From positions 1 through 64,000 of the forward strand of contig CAWESB010000002.1 of NCBI GenBank assembly GCA_963811635.1: a stretch of DNA of 64,000 bases. Reading direction: 5' to 3'. How positions within the stretch are numbered: position 1 is the first letter of the stretch; every line of letters starts with the position of its first letter. Both the position numbers and the translations under genes were made by a program. This DNA comes from JAIBJN01 sp963811635. GTDB taxonomy: Bacteria; Actinomycetota; Thermoleophilia; Gaiellales; Gaiellaceae. Under the pieces are notes generated by a model. That model made no database searches and was not told where the DNA came from. It saw only the letters and a list, made by a program, of their open reading frames with translations. Shown here piece by piece: positions 51,477 through 60,989 of this stretch.

Positions 51477-52510
51477 GCGCCTAGCTCAGCGCGCACGAGC
51501 ACGAGCGCGTCGTCGCGGGTCGAGATCGTGCCGACCGCGCGCTCCTCGGCGACGAGCTCCAGCAGGCGGCCGACCTCGGGCCCCGCCTCGACGCCGAGCT
51601 CGAGGACGTCCTCCCCGCGAAGCAGCGGCTCGGGATGGTCGGCGGCGCGGGCGGCACGAACTGCGTCGTAGAGGTCGGTCGCGCCGAGGAAGGCGAGCGC
51701 GGACACGGCCCAGGGCTCCGTGCGCCGTCGGAAACGGTGGATCGCGCGGGGTGAGTCGTCGGCGGGGCGCTCCGCGGCCAGGAGGGTGCGCGCGAGCCGA
51801 GAGAGGTCGTTCGAGACGGGGAAGGCCTTGAGCCCTTCCCCGAACACGACCACCAGCAGGAAGCCGGGCGTGTCCGCCGGGTCGACGCGGTCGAGGCCGG
51901 AGAGCGAGCCGCCGAGCGGCTCCAGGAGCCCGAGTTCGTCCGCGCGGCGGAAGCCGTCCGGGGAGAGCCGCTCGAGCTCGGCGAGGATGCGCTCGCCGGC
52001 CGGCTCCCCGACGCGGCCTGCCGCAGACCGGACGAGCTCCTCGGTCGCGTCGTCGAGCCGGAGCCCGAGCTCGTCCTCGAGCCGGACCGCGCGCAGAAGG
52101 CGCAGCGGGTCGTCCTCGAAGACACCCGAGCCGACCGCGCGAAGCCGCTTCTCGGCCAGGTCGGCCTCGCCCCCGTGCGGGTCGATCAGCGCACCGCCCT
52201 CGAGTGACCGCGCGAGGGCGTTGACCGTGAAGTCGCGCGTGGCCAGGTCCTCCTCGATCGTCGCCCCGTGCAGCGGCGTGAAGTCGACCGTCTTGCCCCC
52301 CTGGAAGGCGACCCGCCAGGCGCCGTGACGCTCCGAGAGCGGGAAGACAGCACCGCCGCTCAGGCGCGAGTAGAGGCGGGCGGCCAGCTCGGGATCGGCG
52401 CAGGCCACGTCGACGTCGACGATCTCGCGACCGAGGAGCTCGTCGCGCAGGGCGCCGCCGACCACCCAGGCCGGCCCGTCGCCGACGGCCGTGCGGATGC
52501 GCTCATCCAT
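51473..52510 (-). CDS. tRNA nucleotidyltransferase / poly(A) polymerase family (CCA-adding-like)
   Basis: A 345-residue class II nucleotidyltransferase. AWVVGGALRDELLGREIVDV has the GG-LRD and DxD catalytic motifs. DLATRDFTVNALARSLEGGA, IDPHGGEADLAEKRLRAVG and DDPLRLLRAVRLEDELGLRL are family motifs B to D. It adds CCA to tRNA 3' ends, or only part of it, or acts as a poly(A) polymerase; these cannot be told apart here. Its length is on the short side for CCA enzymes, and no HD domain is seen. The ATG overlaps the alr stop by 8 nt; it is the last gene of the acpS operon. Confidence 0.85.
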   Translation of the reverse strand: MDERIRTAVGDGPAWVVGGALRDELLGREIVDVDVACADPELAARLYSRLSGGAVFPLSERHGAWRVAFQGGKTVDFTPLHGATIEEDLATRDFTVNALARSLEGGALIDPHGGEADLAEKRLRAVGSGVFEDDPLRLLRAVRLEDELGLRLDDATEELVRSAAGRVGEPAGERILAELERLSPDGFRRADELGLLEPLGGSLSGLDRVDPADTPGFLLVVVFGEGLKAFPVSNDLSRLARTLLAAERPADDSPRAIHRFRRRTEPWAVSALAFLGATDLYDAVRAARAADHPEPLLRGEDVLELGVEAGPEVGRLLELVAEERAVGTISTRDDALVLVRAELGA

Positions 52511-53531
52511 CGATGAGGCGCCGCTCCGCGCGGCTCGGGTGCCGGTTGAGGCCGCAGGTGACCTCGTAGTTGATCGTGCCGAGGACGCGCGCATGCTCCT
52601 CGACGAGGACGCCGTCGCCGATCAGGGTCACGTCGGAGCCGACAGGCTCGTCCCCCAGCTCGACGGCGAGGGCGTCCATCGAGACGGAGCCGACGACCCG
52701 GCGGCGCGCGCCGCCGACGAGGACCTCGGTCCCGCTGAGGCCGCGGCGGAAGCCGTCCGCGTAGCCCACCGGCACGAGCCCGACCCGCGTGGGCTCGTCG
52801 GCGACGAAACGGCGGCCGTAGCCGGTGCTCTCCCCGGGCCCCAGCGTCCGGGCCTGCGCCACGTAGCTCCGCCAGGACAGCACCGGCTCGAGCCCGTCCT
52901 CGCCCGGGTCACGCCCGAACGGCGAGAGGCCGTAGAGCGCGACCCCGCAGCGCACGGCGTCGAAGCGGGATCCCGGGTGCCGGAGTGCGCCGGCGCTGTT
53001 GGCCAGGTGCGCGGCAATGCCGGGGAACGCGTCGACGACCGCGCGGAAGCGGTCGATCTGCTCGCCGACGAAGGTGTCGTCGGCCTCGTCGGCGGTGGCG
53101 AGGTGACTCATCACGCCGACGACCCGGTCGCGCGGGACGCCGAGCGCCTCCTCGAGGGTCATGCCCCAGCGGCCCATGCCGGTTTCGACCTTGAGATGGA
53201 TGTCGAGCCCCTCCGGCGCCGGGGGAGCGGCGAGCGCGATCTCGAGCTGGGCCTCACGCGCGATCGCCTCCTCGCCGGGCCCGAGCGGCCCCAGGACGAG
53301 GATCCGCGTCGTCGGGAAGGACTCGCGCAGGTCGTCGCCCTCGCGAACGGTCGCTACGCAGAGAACTGAGGCGCCGCCTTCGAGCGCAGCGCGGGCGGCT
53401 GCAAGCGCCCCGTGGCCGTAGCCGTCCGCCTTGACGACCGCCCAGAGCGCGGCCGGCTCCACCACCGCCCGCAGGAGAGCGGCGTTCCGCCGGAGGGCGC
53501 CGAGGTCGATGGTGATCGCCGAGCGCTTCAC
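52503..53531 (-). CDS. alr: Alanine racemase
   Basis: PLP enzyme that makes D-alanine for peptidoglycan. In the 342-residue protein AVVKADGYGHGALAAARAAL carries the PLP lysine Lys34. HLANSAGALRHPGSRFDAVR, RCGVALYGLSPFG and STGYGRRFVADEPTRVGLVP are conserved. VVGSVSMDALAVELG matches the dimer-interface loop. The GTG start overlaps the stop of the ybaK-like gene by 4 nt (GTGA). It lies in the common actinobacterial neighbourhood acpS-nnr-alr, here with ybaK inserted before it. Confidence 0.93.
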   Translation of the reverse strand: MKRSAITIDLGALRRNAALLRAVVEPAALWAVVKADGYGHGALAAARAALEGGASVLCVATVREGDDLRESFPTTRILVLGPLGPGEEAIAREAQLEIALAAPPAPEGLDIHLKVETGMGRWGMTLEEALGVPRDRVVGVMSHLATADEADDTFVGEQIDRFRAVVDAFPGIAAHLANSAGALRHPGSRFDAVRCGVALYGLSPFGRDPGEDGLEPVLSWRSYVAQARTLGPGESTGYGRRFVADEPTRVGLVPVGYADGFRRGLSGTEVLVGGARRRVVGSVSMDALAVELGDEPVGSDVTLIGDGVLVEEHARVLGTINYEVTCGLNRHPSRAERRLIDG

Positions 53532-54004
53532 TGCGCGACCCGCACGACGCGCCCGCCGGTCAGGGCCTGGAGATCGGCGGCGGCCAGTCCGAAGACCGCG
53601 TTCGGCGTGCCGGCCGCCGCCCAGATCTCTTCCTCCTCGACCAGGCCCTCGTCGATCAGGACCTCGAGCGGCTCCGCGTGCCCGAGCGGCGGGACGCCGC
53701 CGATGGCGAAGCCCGTCCGCGCCCGCACGAAGTCTGCGTCCGGCCGCTCGACCGGCTCGCCCGCGAGCTCGGCCAGCCTGGCCTCGTCGGCGCGGTCGGC
53801 CCCGCCGACGATGACGAGCAGTGGTCGCCCGGTCTCGGCGCCACGGAAGACGAGCGACTTGACGATCTGCTCGACGCGGCACCCCAACGCCGTCGCGGCC
53901 TCGACGGCGGTTCGGGTCGTCTGCGGAAGCTCGACCACCTCGTTCGCGTACCCGCGTGCCGCGAGGGCGTCCTGCACCTTCTGCGCGCTGGGCGAGAGCG
54001 TCAC
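53528..54004 (-). CDS. YbaK/EbsC-family aminoacyl-tRNA deacylase
   Basis: A 158-residue YbaK/ProX-type protein, which removes mischarged amino acids (often Cys or Ala from tRNA-Pro). QTTRTAVEAATALGCRVEQI and VKSLVFRGAETGRPLLVIVG carry the family's conserved Lys. RARTGFAIGGVPPLGHAEPL is the substrate-loop GGV-PxGH motif. FGLAAADLQALTGGRVVRVA ends the fold. The GTG start overlaps the nnr stop (GTGA) and its own stop overlaps alr, so translation of the operon is chained. Confidence 0.9.
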   Translation of the reverse strand: MTLSPSAQKVQDALAARGYANEVVELPQTTRTAVEAATALGCRVEQIVKSLVFRGAETGRPLLVIVGGADRADEARLAELAGEPVERPDADFVRARTGFAIGGVPPLGHAEPLEVLIDEGLVEEEEIWAAAGTPNAVFGLAAADLQALTGGRVVRVAQ

Positions 54005-55473
54005 GAGAGCGCGGGAGAGAGGGCCTCGATCACGTCGCGGGCGATCATCCCCGCCCGCCCGTGCCGCTCCTCGGCGAGGCGGGACGCAGTGCCGCACGCG
54101 GCGGCCGCTGCGGTGGCGGCGACGGTTCCCTCCATCCCTTTGGCGAGGAAGGCGGCGACCACGCCTGTGAGCACGTCGCCGCTCCCGGCCGTCGCCAGGC
54201 CCGGGCTGCCGAGGTCGACGACGACCGGCGTGCGCGCCGGGGCTGCGATGAGCGTGTCGGCACCCTTGAGCAGCACGACCGTGCCCGTGTCGTCGGCGCC
54301 CGCCTGCACCGCATCGAGGCGGTTCGCGCTCACCCAGGCCGAGGGCCTGCCGAGCAGCCGGCCGAGCTCGCCCGCATGCGGCGTGAGGACGGTCGGCGCA
54401 TCCCGGGCGAAGACCCAGTCGAGGTGGCCGGCGAGGGCCCAGAGCCCGTCGGCGTCGAGGACGACCGGCCGGTCCAGGCGGTCGAGCAGGAAGCCGACGA
54501 GCGCGCGCGTGCCGTCGGTGCGCCCGAGCCCCGGGCCCAACGCGACCGCTCCGGCCCGCTCGGCCGCGGCGAGGATCTCGTCGGCGGCCTCGGGGGTCAT
54601 GGCGCCGTCCTCGTCCGCGCACGGCCGCGTCATCACCTCGACGAGACGCTGCTCGAAGACGAGGTTGAGCGACGCCGGCACGCAGGCGGTGACGATGCCT
54701 GCACCCGCGCGCAGGGCCGCTTCCGAGGAGAGGGAAGGCGCTCCCGTGAGGCCGCGCGAGCCCCCGACGACGAGCACGGAGCCCGCCGTGTACTTGTTGT
54801 CCTCCTCCGTACGGCTCGGCACGAGCTCCAGGATCTCGGCGGTGACCCGCCGGATTCGCGTCGGCACAGGGGCGAGGCCGATGTCGGCGACGACGAGCCG
54901 GCCCGTGTGGAACCGACCCGGCGCGACGACGTGGCCGACCTTGGGCGCGTGGAAGGTGACCGTGATCGACGCCCGGACGGCCGCGCCTCCGACCTTCCCG
55001 GTCGAAGCGTCGACCCCTGAGGGCAGGTCGACCGACACGACCGGCGCCGTGCCCTCGTTCAGCTCCGCGATCGCCTCGGCGGCGGCCTGGCGCGGCGTCC
55101 CGGCGAACCCGGTCCCGAAGAGGGCGTCGACGGCGACATCGGCCGGGCCGGTCTCGTCCACGAAGGGCACGCCGGCCTCCTTCGCGCGCTGGAGCACGAC
55201 CGCGGAGTCGCCCGCGAATCTGTCCTCCGGCCCGAGCAGGCGGACGGAGCACTCCTTGCCGGCGCGCGTGAGCTCGGTCGCGACCACGAGGCCGTCCCCG
55301 CCGTTCGCGCCGGTCCCGCACCAGGCCGCGACCCGGCGCGCGCCCGGGTAGGCGCGAAGCACCTCCGCGGCCACGCTTGCGCCGGCGCGCTCCATCAGCT
55401 CGAGCGTCGGGCCCTGATACGCCGCTTCCGCGGCGCGCATCTCCTCCGTGGTGTAGAGGGGCTCGTAGGTCAT
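54001..55473 (-). CDS. nnr: Bifunctional NAD(P)H-hydrate epimerase / ADP-dependent dehydratase
   Basis: Repairs damaged NAD(P)H hydrates. The 490-residue protein has an N-terminal epimerase (NnrE/YjeF_N, 1-210) with WCGTGANGGDGLVVATELTR and VDALFGTGFAGTPR. The C-terminal dehydratase (NnrD, about 220-490) has GSVLVVGGSRGLTGAPSLSS, VALGPGLGRTDGTRALVG, TPHAGELGRLLGRP and LATAGSGDVLTGVVAAFLA, the last with the catalytic Asp. The ATG overlaps the acpS stop by 4 nt. The acpS-nnr-alr order is common in actinobacteria. Confidence 0.94.
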   Translation of the reverse strand: MTYEPLYTTEEMRAAEAAYQGPTLELMERAGASVAAEVLRAYPGARRVAAWCGTGANGGDGLVVATELTRAGKECSVRLLGPEDRFAGDSAVVLQRAKEAGVPFVDETGPADVAVDALFGTGFAGTPRQAAAEAIAELNEGTAPVVSVDLPSGVDASTGKVGGAAVRASITVTFHAPKVGHVVAPGRFHTGRLVVADIGLAPVPTRIRRVTAEILELVPSRTEEDNKYTAGSVLVVGGSRGLTGAPSLSSEAALRAGAGIVTACVPASLNLVFEQRLVEVMTRPCADEDGAMTPEAADEILAAAERAGAVALGPGLGRTDGTRALVGFLLDRLDRPVVLDADGLWALAGHLDWVFARDAPTVLTPHAGELGRLLGRPSAWVSANRLDAVQAGADDTGTVVLLKGADTLIAAPARTPVVVDLGSPGLATAGSGDVLTGVVAAFLAKGMEGTVAATAAAAACGTASRLAEERHGRAGMIARDVIEALSPALS

Positions 55474-55838
55474 CCGGAGGGAGCGACGACGGCCACCGCG
55501 GCCGCCATGCCCTTCGAGTGCGTCATCGAAAGGTCGATCTCCCCCGCGCCGACGCGCTCCGACCACGCTTCGACCTGGCCCGAGAGCCGCACGGCGGGCT
55601 TCGGCCGCCCGGCGATCTCGACGTCCCTCCACGCGAAGGCGCGGGCGACGCCGAAGCCCAGCGCCTTGCCGACGGCCTCCTTGCCGGCGAAGCGTGCGGC
55701 GTAGTGCTGGGCCGGGTTCGCGCGCGAGTCGCAGTACTCGCGCTCGGCCTCGGTGAAACAGCGTTCGCGGAAACGCGGATAGCGCTCGAGCGCCTCGCGG
55801 ATCCGCTGGATCTCGATCAGGTCGAGCCCGACCTTCAA
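55470..55838 (-). CDS. acpS: Holo-[acyl-carrier-protein] synthase
   Basis: Transfers 4'-phosphopantetheine from CoA to the acyl carrier protein. The 122-residue protein begins LKVGLDLIEIQRIREALERY (family VGxDIxEIxR with the Mg-binding Asp) and has FTEAEREYCDSRANPAQHYA and RFAGKEAVGKALGFG (FxxKEAxxKA with catalytic Glu and Lys). DLSMTHSKGMAAAVAVV ends the fold. I chose the TTG at 55838 because it gives the family's length and start and has GGAGGCGG just upstream; an ATG at 55886 adds 16 unmatched residues. First gene of the acpS-nnr-ybaK-alr-cca operon. Confidence 0.92.
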   Translation of the reverse strand: MKVGLDLIEIQRIREALERYPRFRERCFTEAEREYCDSRANPAQHYAARFAGKEAVGKALGFGVARAFAWRDVEIAGRPKPAVRLSGQVEAWSERVGAGEIDLSMTHSKGMAAAVAVVAPSG

Positions 55839-56005
55839 TCCGCCTCCAGCATGCAATTCGGGGAGCCGACGCCGCTTTGCCCACAACCTGGGCGGACGTC
55901 CGGAGTTTCGAGGGGAGCGGTCACGGCGCGTTGGCCGAGCAGCCTACCCAGGGCGGTCGCACGTCGTCATGCCGGCAGCCGTCCGTTGGTGCATTGCAAC
56001 GCTGG

Positions 56006-56752
56006 CTAGGACCTGCCCGTCTCGACCACGACAGCGTCGAAGACGACCTTCTGGCCTCCTTCAGGGCTCCAGGCGGTCAGACCGATCCGGTCAAGTCGCC
56101 CGCCGATTCCGTACATCAACGACGTGACCAGCTTTCCGTTCGCACGGAGGCTCAGGAACGTGCTCTCGGCTCGAGCGACACAGGCCAGGCTCAGAACGTT
56201 CGGACGTGGGGGAAGAAGGAGAGTGTCCGCCTTTCCGCTTTCGAGGTCGATCGCCGTCTGGCTCACCGGATCGGACTTCTGGACCACGTACTCGTCGTTC
56301 CACGGATCGATCAGGAACGTGTACGTCGCACGGGCGAGACCGCACTCGATCCCGTGAACGTCGCCTGCCGCGCCACGGACGGCCGTCACCCTCGCTTGCA
56401 CACGGAGCTCCCGGACCGGTTTCTCGAGCTCGTGCGTTTTCCAGTCCACCTCTGACTCGTAGTAAAGACTGATCGTGACCGGCCTCGGGAACGTCCCGTC
56501 GCCTGGGCGGAAGGACGGCGGCTCGGCCTCGGTCGTGACCGGCTCCTGCTCGCTCTCGACGGTCTCCTCGGGCTCCGGCTCAGTCGTCGTCGACGCAATC
56601 GTCGTCGGCGCGGTCGTCGTCGGCGCAGGCGTCGCGGCCCTCAGCTTGTCGCCCTTCGCCTTGGCTCCTTCGGTCGGCCCGAAAATGAGCAGCGTGACGA
56701 GACCGGCCGCGACCCCGGCGAGCAGGGCGGCGACGATCCGTTCGGGCCTCAT
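56006..56752 (-). CDS. Membrane-anchored or secreted protein of unknown function
   Basis: A 248-residue protein with one N-terminal helix (RIVAALLAGVAAGLVTLLIF). A Thr/Pro/Glu-rich linker follows (about 40-80, TPAPTTTAPTTIASTTTEPE), typical of cell-surface spacers, and then a beta-rich domain (TISLYYESEVDWKTHELEKP; GGQKVVFDAVVVETGRS). The folded part is reminiscent of a concanavalin-like or DUF1080-like lectin fold, but I do not recognise a family. The ATG overlaps the DUF2339 stop by 4 nt, so the two are made together. The gap 55839-56005 upstream of acpS shows nothing. Confidence 0.65.
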   Translation of the reverse strand: MRPERIVAALLAGVAAGLVTLLIFGPTEGAKAKGDKLRAATPAPTTTAPTTIASTTTEPEPEETVESEQEPVTTEAEPPSFRPGDGTFPRPVTISLYYESEVDWKTHELEKPVRELRVQARVTAVRGAAGDVHGIECGLARATYTFLIDPWNDEYVVQKSDPVSQTAIDLESGKADTLLLPPRPNVLSLACVARAESTFLSLRANGKLVTSLMYGIGGRLDRIGLTAWSPEGGQKVVFDAVVVETGRS

Positions 56753-59700
56753 TGGGCCTCCGCCCTCGGTGGCCTGTCGATCTCCTCGTCCCCGCCGCTC
56801 ACGCGCTGGTACAGGAACGCAGCGAAGAGGAGAATGAGCCCGACTCCGAGGAACGAGAGCGCGCGCGACATGGCGCTTAGGGTCGAGAGGTCATAGAGGA
56901 AGAGCTTGACGAGTGCGATCCCGAACAGCACGAGACCGCCGATCCTGACATTCCGCCAGTCCCTCCAGAGGCCGATCGAGAGCAGCGCCAGTCCGACCAC
57001 TGCCCAGAGCGCGCTCACCCCGGTCTGACCCCGCTGGAAGGCGTCGTCGACGCTCTTCGCGTCGTCGGCGGCCAACCACTGGGCAAGCCCGAGGATGGCC
57101 ACCGAGGCGACGTAGACGGTCACGGCCCCGGCCGTCCAGAGCGCGGCTACTCGGAACATTCCGTCGAGGTATGCCGCGAGGGCGTAGACGGCCGCCGTCG
57201 CCACGAGAAGGCTCGGGAGGCCTGCCGCGGGACGAGCGTCGGCGACGAAGAGGTCCGTCGGCGGCACCTCGAGGAGCAGGGCATACGCGAGCGCGAGACC
57301 GACGAAGGCTCCCGAGGCGGGCAGCAAGCGAGGTTCCCCCGCCCGCCCCGCCAGCCAGGCGAGCACGACGCCGGCCGAGGACCACGCCAGCACGCGCCAG
57401 GGATCGCCGAGCAGTTCGGCAGCGGCGGCCGCCCCGAGCGCGAAAGCAGGCGCCCAGAGCACGGTGCTGAAATCACGGTTCTCCCGAAAGACGAGCGCGG
57501 CGAGGGCTCCGTACCCCGCCGCGGCAGCGAGCAGCCCGGCGCCCTGCCGGTCGACGAACCAGGCGCTGCCGTCCAGCAGTACGACGATCGCGGGCACGAG
57601 GAGCACGAGGCTCACGCCGACGAAGCCGAGCGCGAACGGGTCGAGTCGAAGGCCTTCGATGGTTGCCCGGGAGAGGCGGCCCTGCTCGAAGCCGGCGGCG
57701 AGGGCGAGCACGCCGAGAGCGAGGGCCGCGAAGGCGGCGTTGGTCGGGGAGAGCTGCGGCAGGTCAAAGAGGACGACCTTCGCGACAGCCAGTGCGAAGA
57801 GCACGAGGCCGGCCGTGTGGAGGACGGTCGAACGCCTCCGGAGCCCGAGGAGCACGAGCGTGAGGGCCACCACGCCCCAGAGCGAGGTCACAGCGGGGTG
57901 GCCACGCTCGAAGGCCGGCCGGAGGCCGTCGTCTGCAAGCCGGACGAAGAGATCGAGGAGTGCGAGCGACGCCGCATAGAGGGCCAGGCCGAAGGCGACC
58001 GCAGCGGCACAGAGGGATCCGACCTCCGCTGACGGGAGGGGCACGACGACCCCGCGGACGCGGAGCCGGTCGAGGCCGGCGCGGCGATAGCAGGCTGCGA
58101 AGACGCCGAACGCGATCGCCGTGGCGAGAACGGCCGGGACCCCCTCGGCGGGGTCATCGTTGGCGACGAAGAGCTCGGTCGGAGCGGCGGCGAGAATGAG
58201 GGTCTGCCCGAGGGCGAGGCCGAGATAGCCCAGCGCGCTGAGCAAGAGGCGCTGCTCGCGCGTCCGGAGCCCGAGCCAGGAGAGCAGGGCCCCCTCCGCG
58301 GCCCAGACGAACGCGAGCTCGTTTCCCGCGACGAGGTCGGCGATGCCGACCGCCGCCGCGGTGAGGGCAACCGCCCACAGCACGCTCGAGAGGTCGCGCT
58401 GACCACGACCGCGGAGCGGCAGGAGGCACGCGAGGTAGACGCCGGTGGTCGCAAGAAGGGCGAAGCCCTGCTCGCGCCCCTCGAAGAAGCGGAGCGTCGT
58501 TGCGAACGAGAGGGCCACCGCGGCGAGCAGGAGCGTGCTGGCTACGGGCTGCAGAGACGTGCGCCTTCTCGCGAGCTGGTATCCGATGCCGCCTGCGAGA
58601 TCCACGAGCCAGACGGCGGCGAGCGTCGTCGCTACCCCGATCGGAGAGTCCTCGTCGACCTGCAGGGCGACCGCAAGCGCGATGACGACTCCCGCCCCGA
58701 GGAACGCCCAGATGGCCGCGGGAACGAGCTCCGCCCCGAAGCGCGGCCGGGGACGCCTGACGTCGTGACCGACTCCGGCCGCAAGGAAGAGCACCGAGAA
58801 CGACGCCGCCACGACGGCCGCCGCTGTGTCGCGGCCCGGATCCAGCTCCACGAGAACGCCCAGCGCGAGCGCCGCGCTGACGAGCGCTCCGATCGCCATC
58901 GTCTCGACCCACCGTTTCCACACCGTGAGCACGACCGTCGCGCCGAGCACGATCGCCACGAGCGCGCTCCCGAGCACGCTCACGTCGCCTTCGATGACGA
59001 CCGGGCCGAGCATGGCGCCGACCAGGCCCAGCACTGCGGTCATCTGCGTGTTCCACCGGATTGCGGTGACCACTCCGACGGCCGCGACGAAGGCGGCGCC
59101 GGCGAGCGCTTCCGGCTTCCCGATGAAGTCGTAGACCGCCCCGGCGGCGGCGAGAGTCGCGTACGCGCCCCCGATCCCGGCGCCCGCCGCGGCGAGCGCG
59201 GCCCAGGTCGAGCCGTAGCGTCTGTACGCAAAGACGCCGGCGCCGTAGACCGCCGTGGAGACGAGAGCGGCGAGGACGACCCGCAGCTCGGCGCTCACCC
59301 AGCCGCGATCCGCGGCGAGTATCGTGATGAAGACGATCCCGAGGAGCGTCACGATCCCACCCGCCCAGGCGAGGGCGCGTGGCTCCTGCAGCTGTGCGAG
59401 CGTGACCCGCGGCGCGCGGGGACGAGGACGGGAAGCGGCGGGGCGCTCCGGCAGAGGCACGGTTCGCGGCCCGGCCGGCTCCGCAGGCTTCGCGGGGGGT
59501 TGAGCAGGCCCGGCCGGCCTTTGGAGCGGAGCAGGCCACGGTACAGCGGCGGGCCGCGGATCGCCCGCCAGCATTTCGGCGATCCCCACAGGCTTCGCGA
59601 CCTGCGCACCGGCCAGCGCCCGGAGCTCGGGAAGCTCCCTTCCACGAAGCTCCGCCAACGCAGACTCGAGCGCCCCGATCTGCCGCTCGAACGCATCGAG

Positions 59701-60035
59701 CCTCGCGGTCATCTCGTCGTCGGGGCGGAGTGCGTTCGCAGCAGACGGCTGCGCCGGCGGCTCCGAGACGGTCCGCTCGGCGTCGACCAAGGCATCCTGC
59801 TTGTGAGCGAACGCGAGGTCGCGCCTCGCCACGAAGAGGAGGTAGCGGGCCTCCTTCTCCGTCGAGCCGACGGACAGGCTCTTGATTCGCTCGCCAAGCT
59901 CGACGATCGCCTGCAGGCACGCGGCGTCCCGCCGGGTTCCCGAGGTCAGCAAGATCCCCTGGAGAGCCCGGAGGGCCCCTACGAGGTCACCATCGAGAAG
60001 CGGCGCTCTGCTTGCTCGAGTCTGTCGTGAATCAC
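56749..60035 (-). CDS. DUF2339 giant membrane protein, apparent frameshift near the start
   Basis: A polytopic protein of about 1090 residues. The N-terminal 200 residues are soluble, with a coiled coil (LDAFERQIGALESALAELRG) and a Pro/Ala linker. More than 25 helices follow, with the DUF2339 pattern (RALAWAGGIVTLLGIVFITI; AALAAAGAGIGGAYATLAAA; WNTQMTAVLGLVGAMLGPVV). The family may be part of a surface or polysaccharide system but has no known role. The visible frame opens at 59952, but a GTG at 60035 with AGGAGG upstream reads IHDRLEQAERRF. Restoring one base near 60005 gives IHDRLEQAERRFLDGDLVGA, an unbroken helix, so I extend the gene to 60035. Confidence 0.75.
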
Positions 60036-60235
60036 CGGCCTCCTGACTCGGCCTTGATTATCTGCTTATGTGACGGCTGATACAATTCACCGTGAGCGCC
60101 GACTTCCTCGCACGAGTGCCAGCGCGGCTCGCGGCCCTCGCGACGGAAGACCTCGACGGCGTCGAGGTAGCGCTCGATCTCGACGACGAGCCCGTCCGCC
60201 ATCGCCTCGATCTGCTGCGGAGTTGGCTCGTTCAT
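60032..60235 (-). CDS. Small hypothetical protein (67 aa)
   Basis: A 67-residue hydrophilic protein: PTPQQIEAMADGLVVEIERY then LDAVEVFRREGREPRWHSCE. The first half is a likely amphipathic helix; the second has a single Cys and two His. No family is recognised. Its stop overlaps the GTG start of the DUF2339 gene (GTGA), which favours it being real. A pair of hairpins precedes it at 60272-60320. Confidence 0.5.
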   Translation of the reverse strand: MNEPTPQQIEAMADGLVVEIERYLDAVEVFRREGREPRWHSCEEVGAHGELYQPSHKQIIKAESGGR

Positions 60236-60271
60236 GCGACGGACGCTATTCCCCCGAGCATGGCGATGACA

Positions 60272-60288
60272 TCGGGGGCGGCCCCCGA
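60272..60288 (-). terminator. GC-rich hairpin downstream of the NarL-type gene
   Basis: TCGGGG and CCCCGA arms around a 5-nt centre, 57 nt past the stop of the regulator at 60345. With the next hairpin it fills the gap 60236-60344. No T-run. Confidence 0.4.
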
Positions 60289-60304
60289 ATCGCCTCGGGG
60301 GTGC

Positions 60305-60320
60305 CCCGGATCACTCCGGG
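60305..60320 (-). terminator. Hairpin directly after the NarL-type gene
   Basis: CCCGGA-TCAC-TCCGGG, a perfect 6-bp stem with a 4-nt loop, 25 nt past the regulator's stop. It is a likely transcription stop for the REC-kinase-regulator operon, although no T-run follows. Confidence 0.45.
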
Positions 60321-60344
60321 CTTGGTCGGCGAAGCCGCGGCGGA

Positions 60345-60989
60345 CTAACCCCGGAGGTACGCGAGCACGGCGAGGACGCGCCGGTGGTCGTCCGGCTCCG
60401 GAGGGAGCCGGAGCTTGCCGAAGATGCTGTGGACGTGCGTCTCCACGGTCTTCGGGCTGAGGTAGAGCCTCCTGCAGATCGCCTGGTTGGACCGGCCCTC
60501 CGCCATGAGCGCGAGCACCTCGCGTTCGCGGGTCGTCAGTGCTTCGAGCGGGTCGTCAGCACGCCGACGTCCGACGAGCTGGGCGACGACCTCAGGATCG
60601 ATCGCGGTTCCTCCTCGGGCGACCCGGCGCACCGATTCGAGGAAGTCGTCGATCTCGAGGACCCGGTCCTTCAAGAGGTAGCCAAAGCCCTCCGGCTGCT
60701 CGCTGAAGAGCGCGAGAGCGTGCTTGGCCTCGACGATCTGGGAGAGCAGGAGGACCCCGATGTCCGGATGCCCGGCGCGGATCTCGCTCGCGGCGCGCGC
60801 TCCTTCGTCCGTGTGGGTCGGGGGCATGCGCACGTCCACGATGACGACGTCGGGCCGCTCGCGATGGACGGCGTGGTGGAGGGCGTCCGCGTCGCCGACC
60901 TGGGCCGCTACCTCGAAATCCCCCTCGGCGAGCACACGGGCGAGGCCCTCGCGGAGCAGCACCGAGTCCTCCGCGATCACGACCCGCAC
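60345..60989 (-). CDS. NarL/FixJ-family response regulator
   Basis: A 214-residue regulator. The receiver has Glu7/Asp8 and acceptor Asp52 in VVIVDVRMPPTHTDEGARAA. The LuxR-type helix-turn-helix has LTTREREVLALMAEGRSNQA and SPKTVETHVHSIFGKLRLPP. The RMPP-TDEG loop is the same as in the regulator at 27025. Its ATG at 60989 overlaps the kinase gene by 13 nt, so kinase and regulator are an operon pair. The regulated genes are unknown. Confidence 0.94.
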   Translation of the reverse strand: MRVVIAEDSVLLREGLARVLAEGDFEVAAQVGDADALHHAVHRERPDVVIVDVRMPPTHTDEGARAASEIRAGHPDIGVLLLSQIVEAKHALALFSEQPEGFGYLLKDRVLEIDDFLESVRRVARGGTAIDPEVVAQLVGRRRADDPLEALTTREREVLALMAEGRSNQAICRRLYLSPKTVETHVHSIFGKLRLPPEPDDHRRVLAVLAYLRG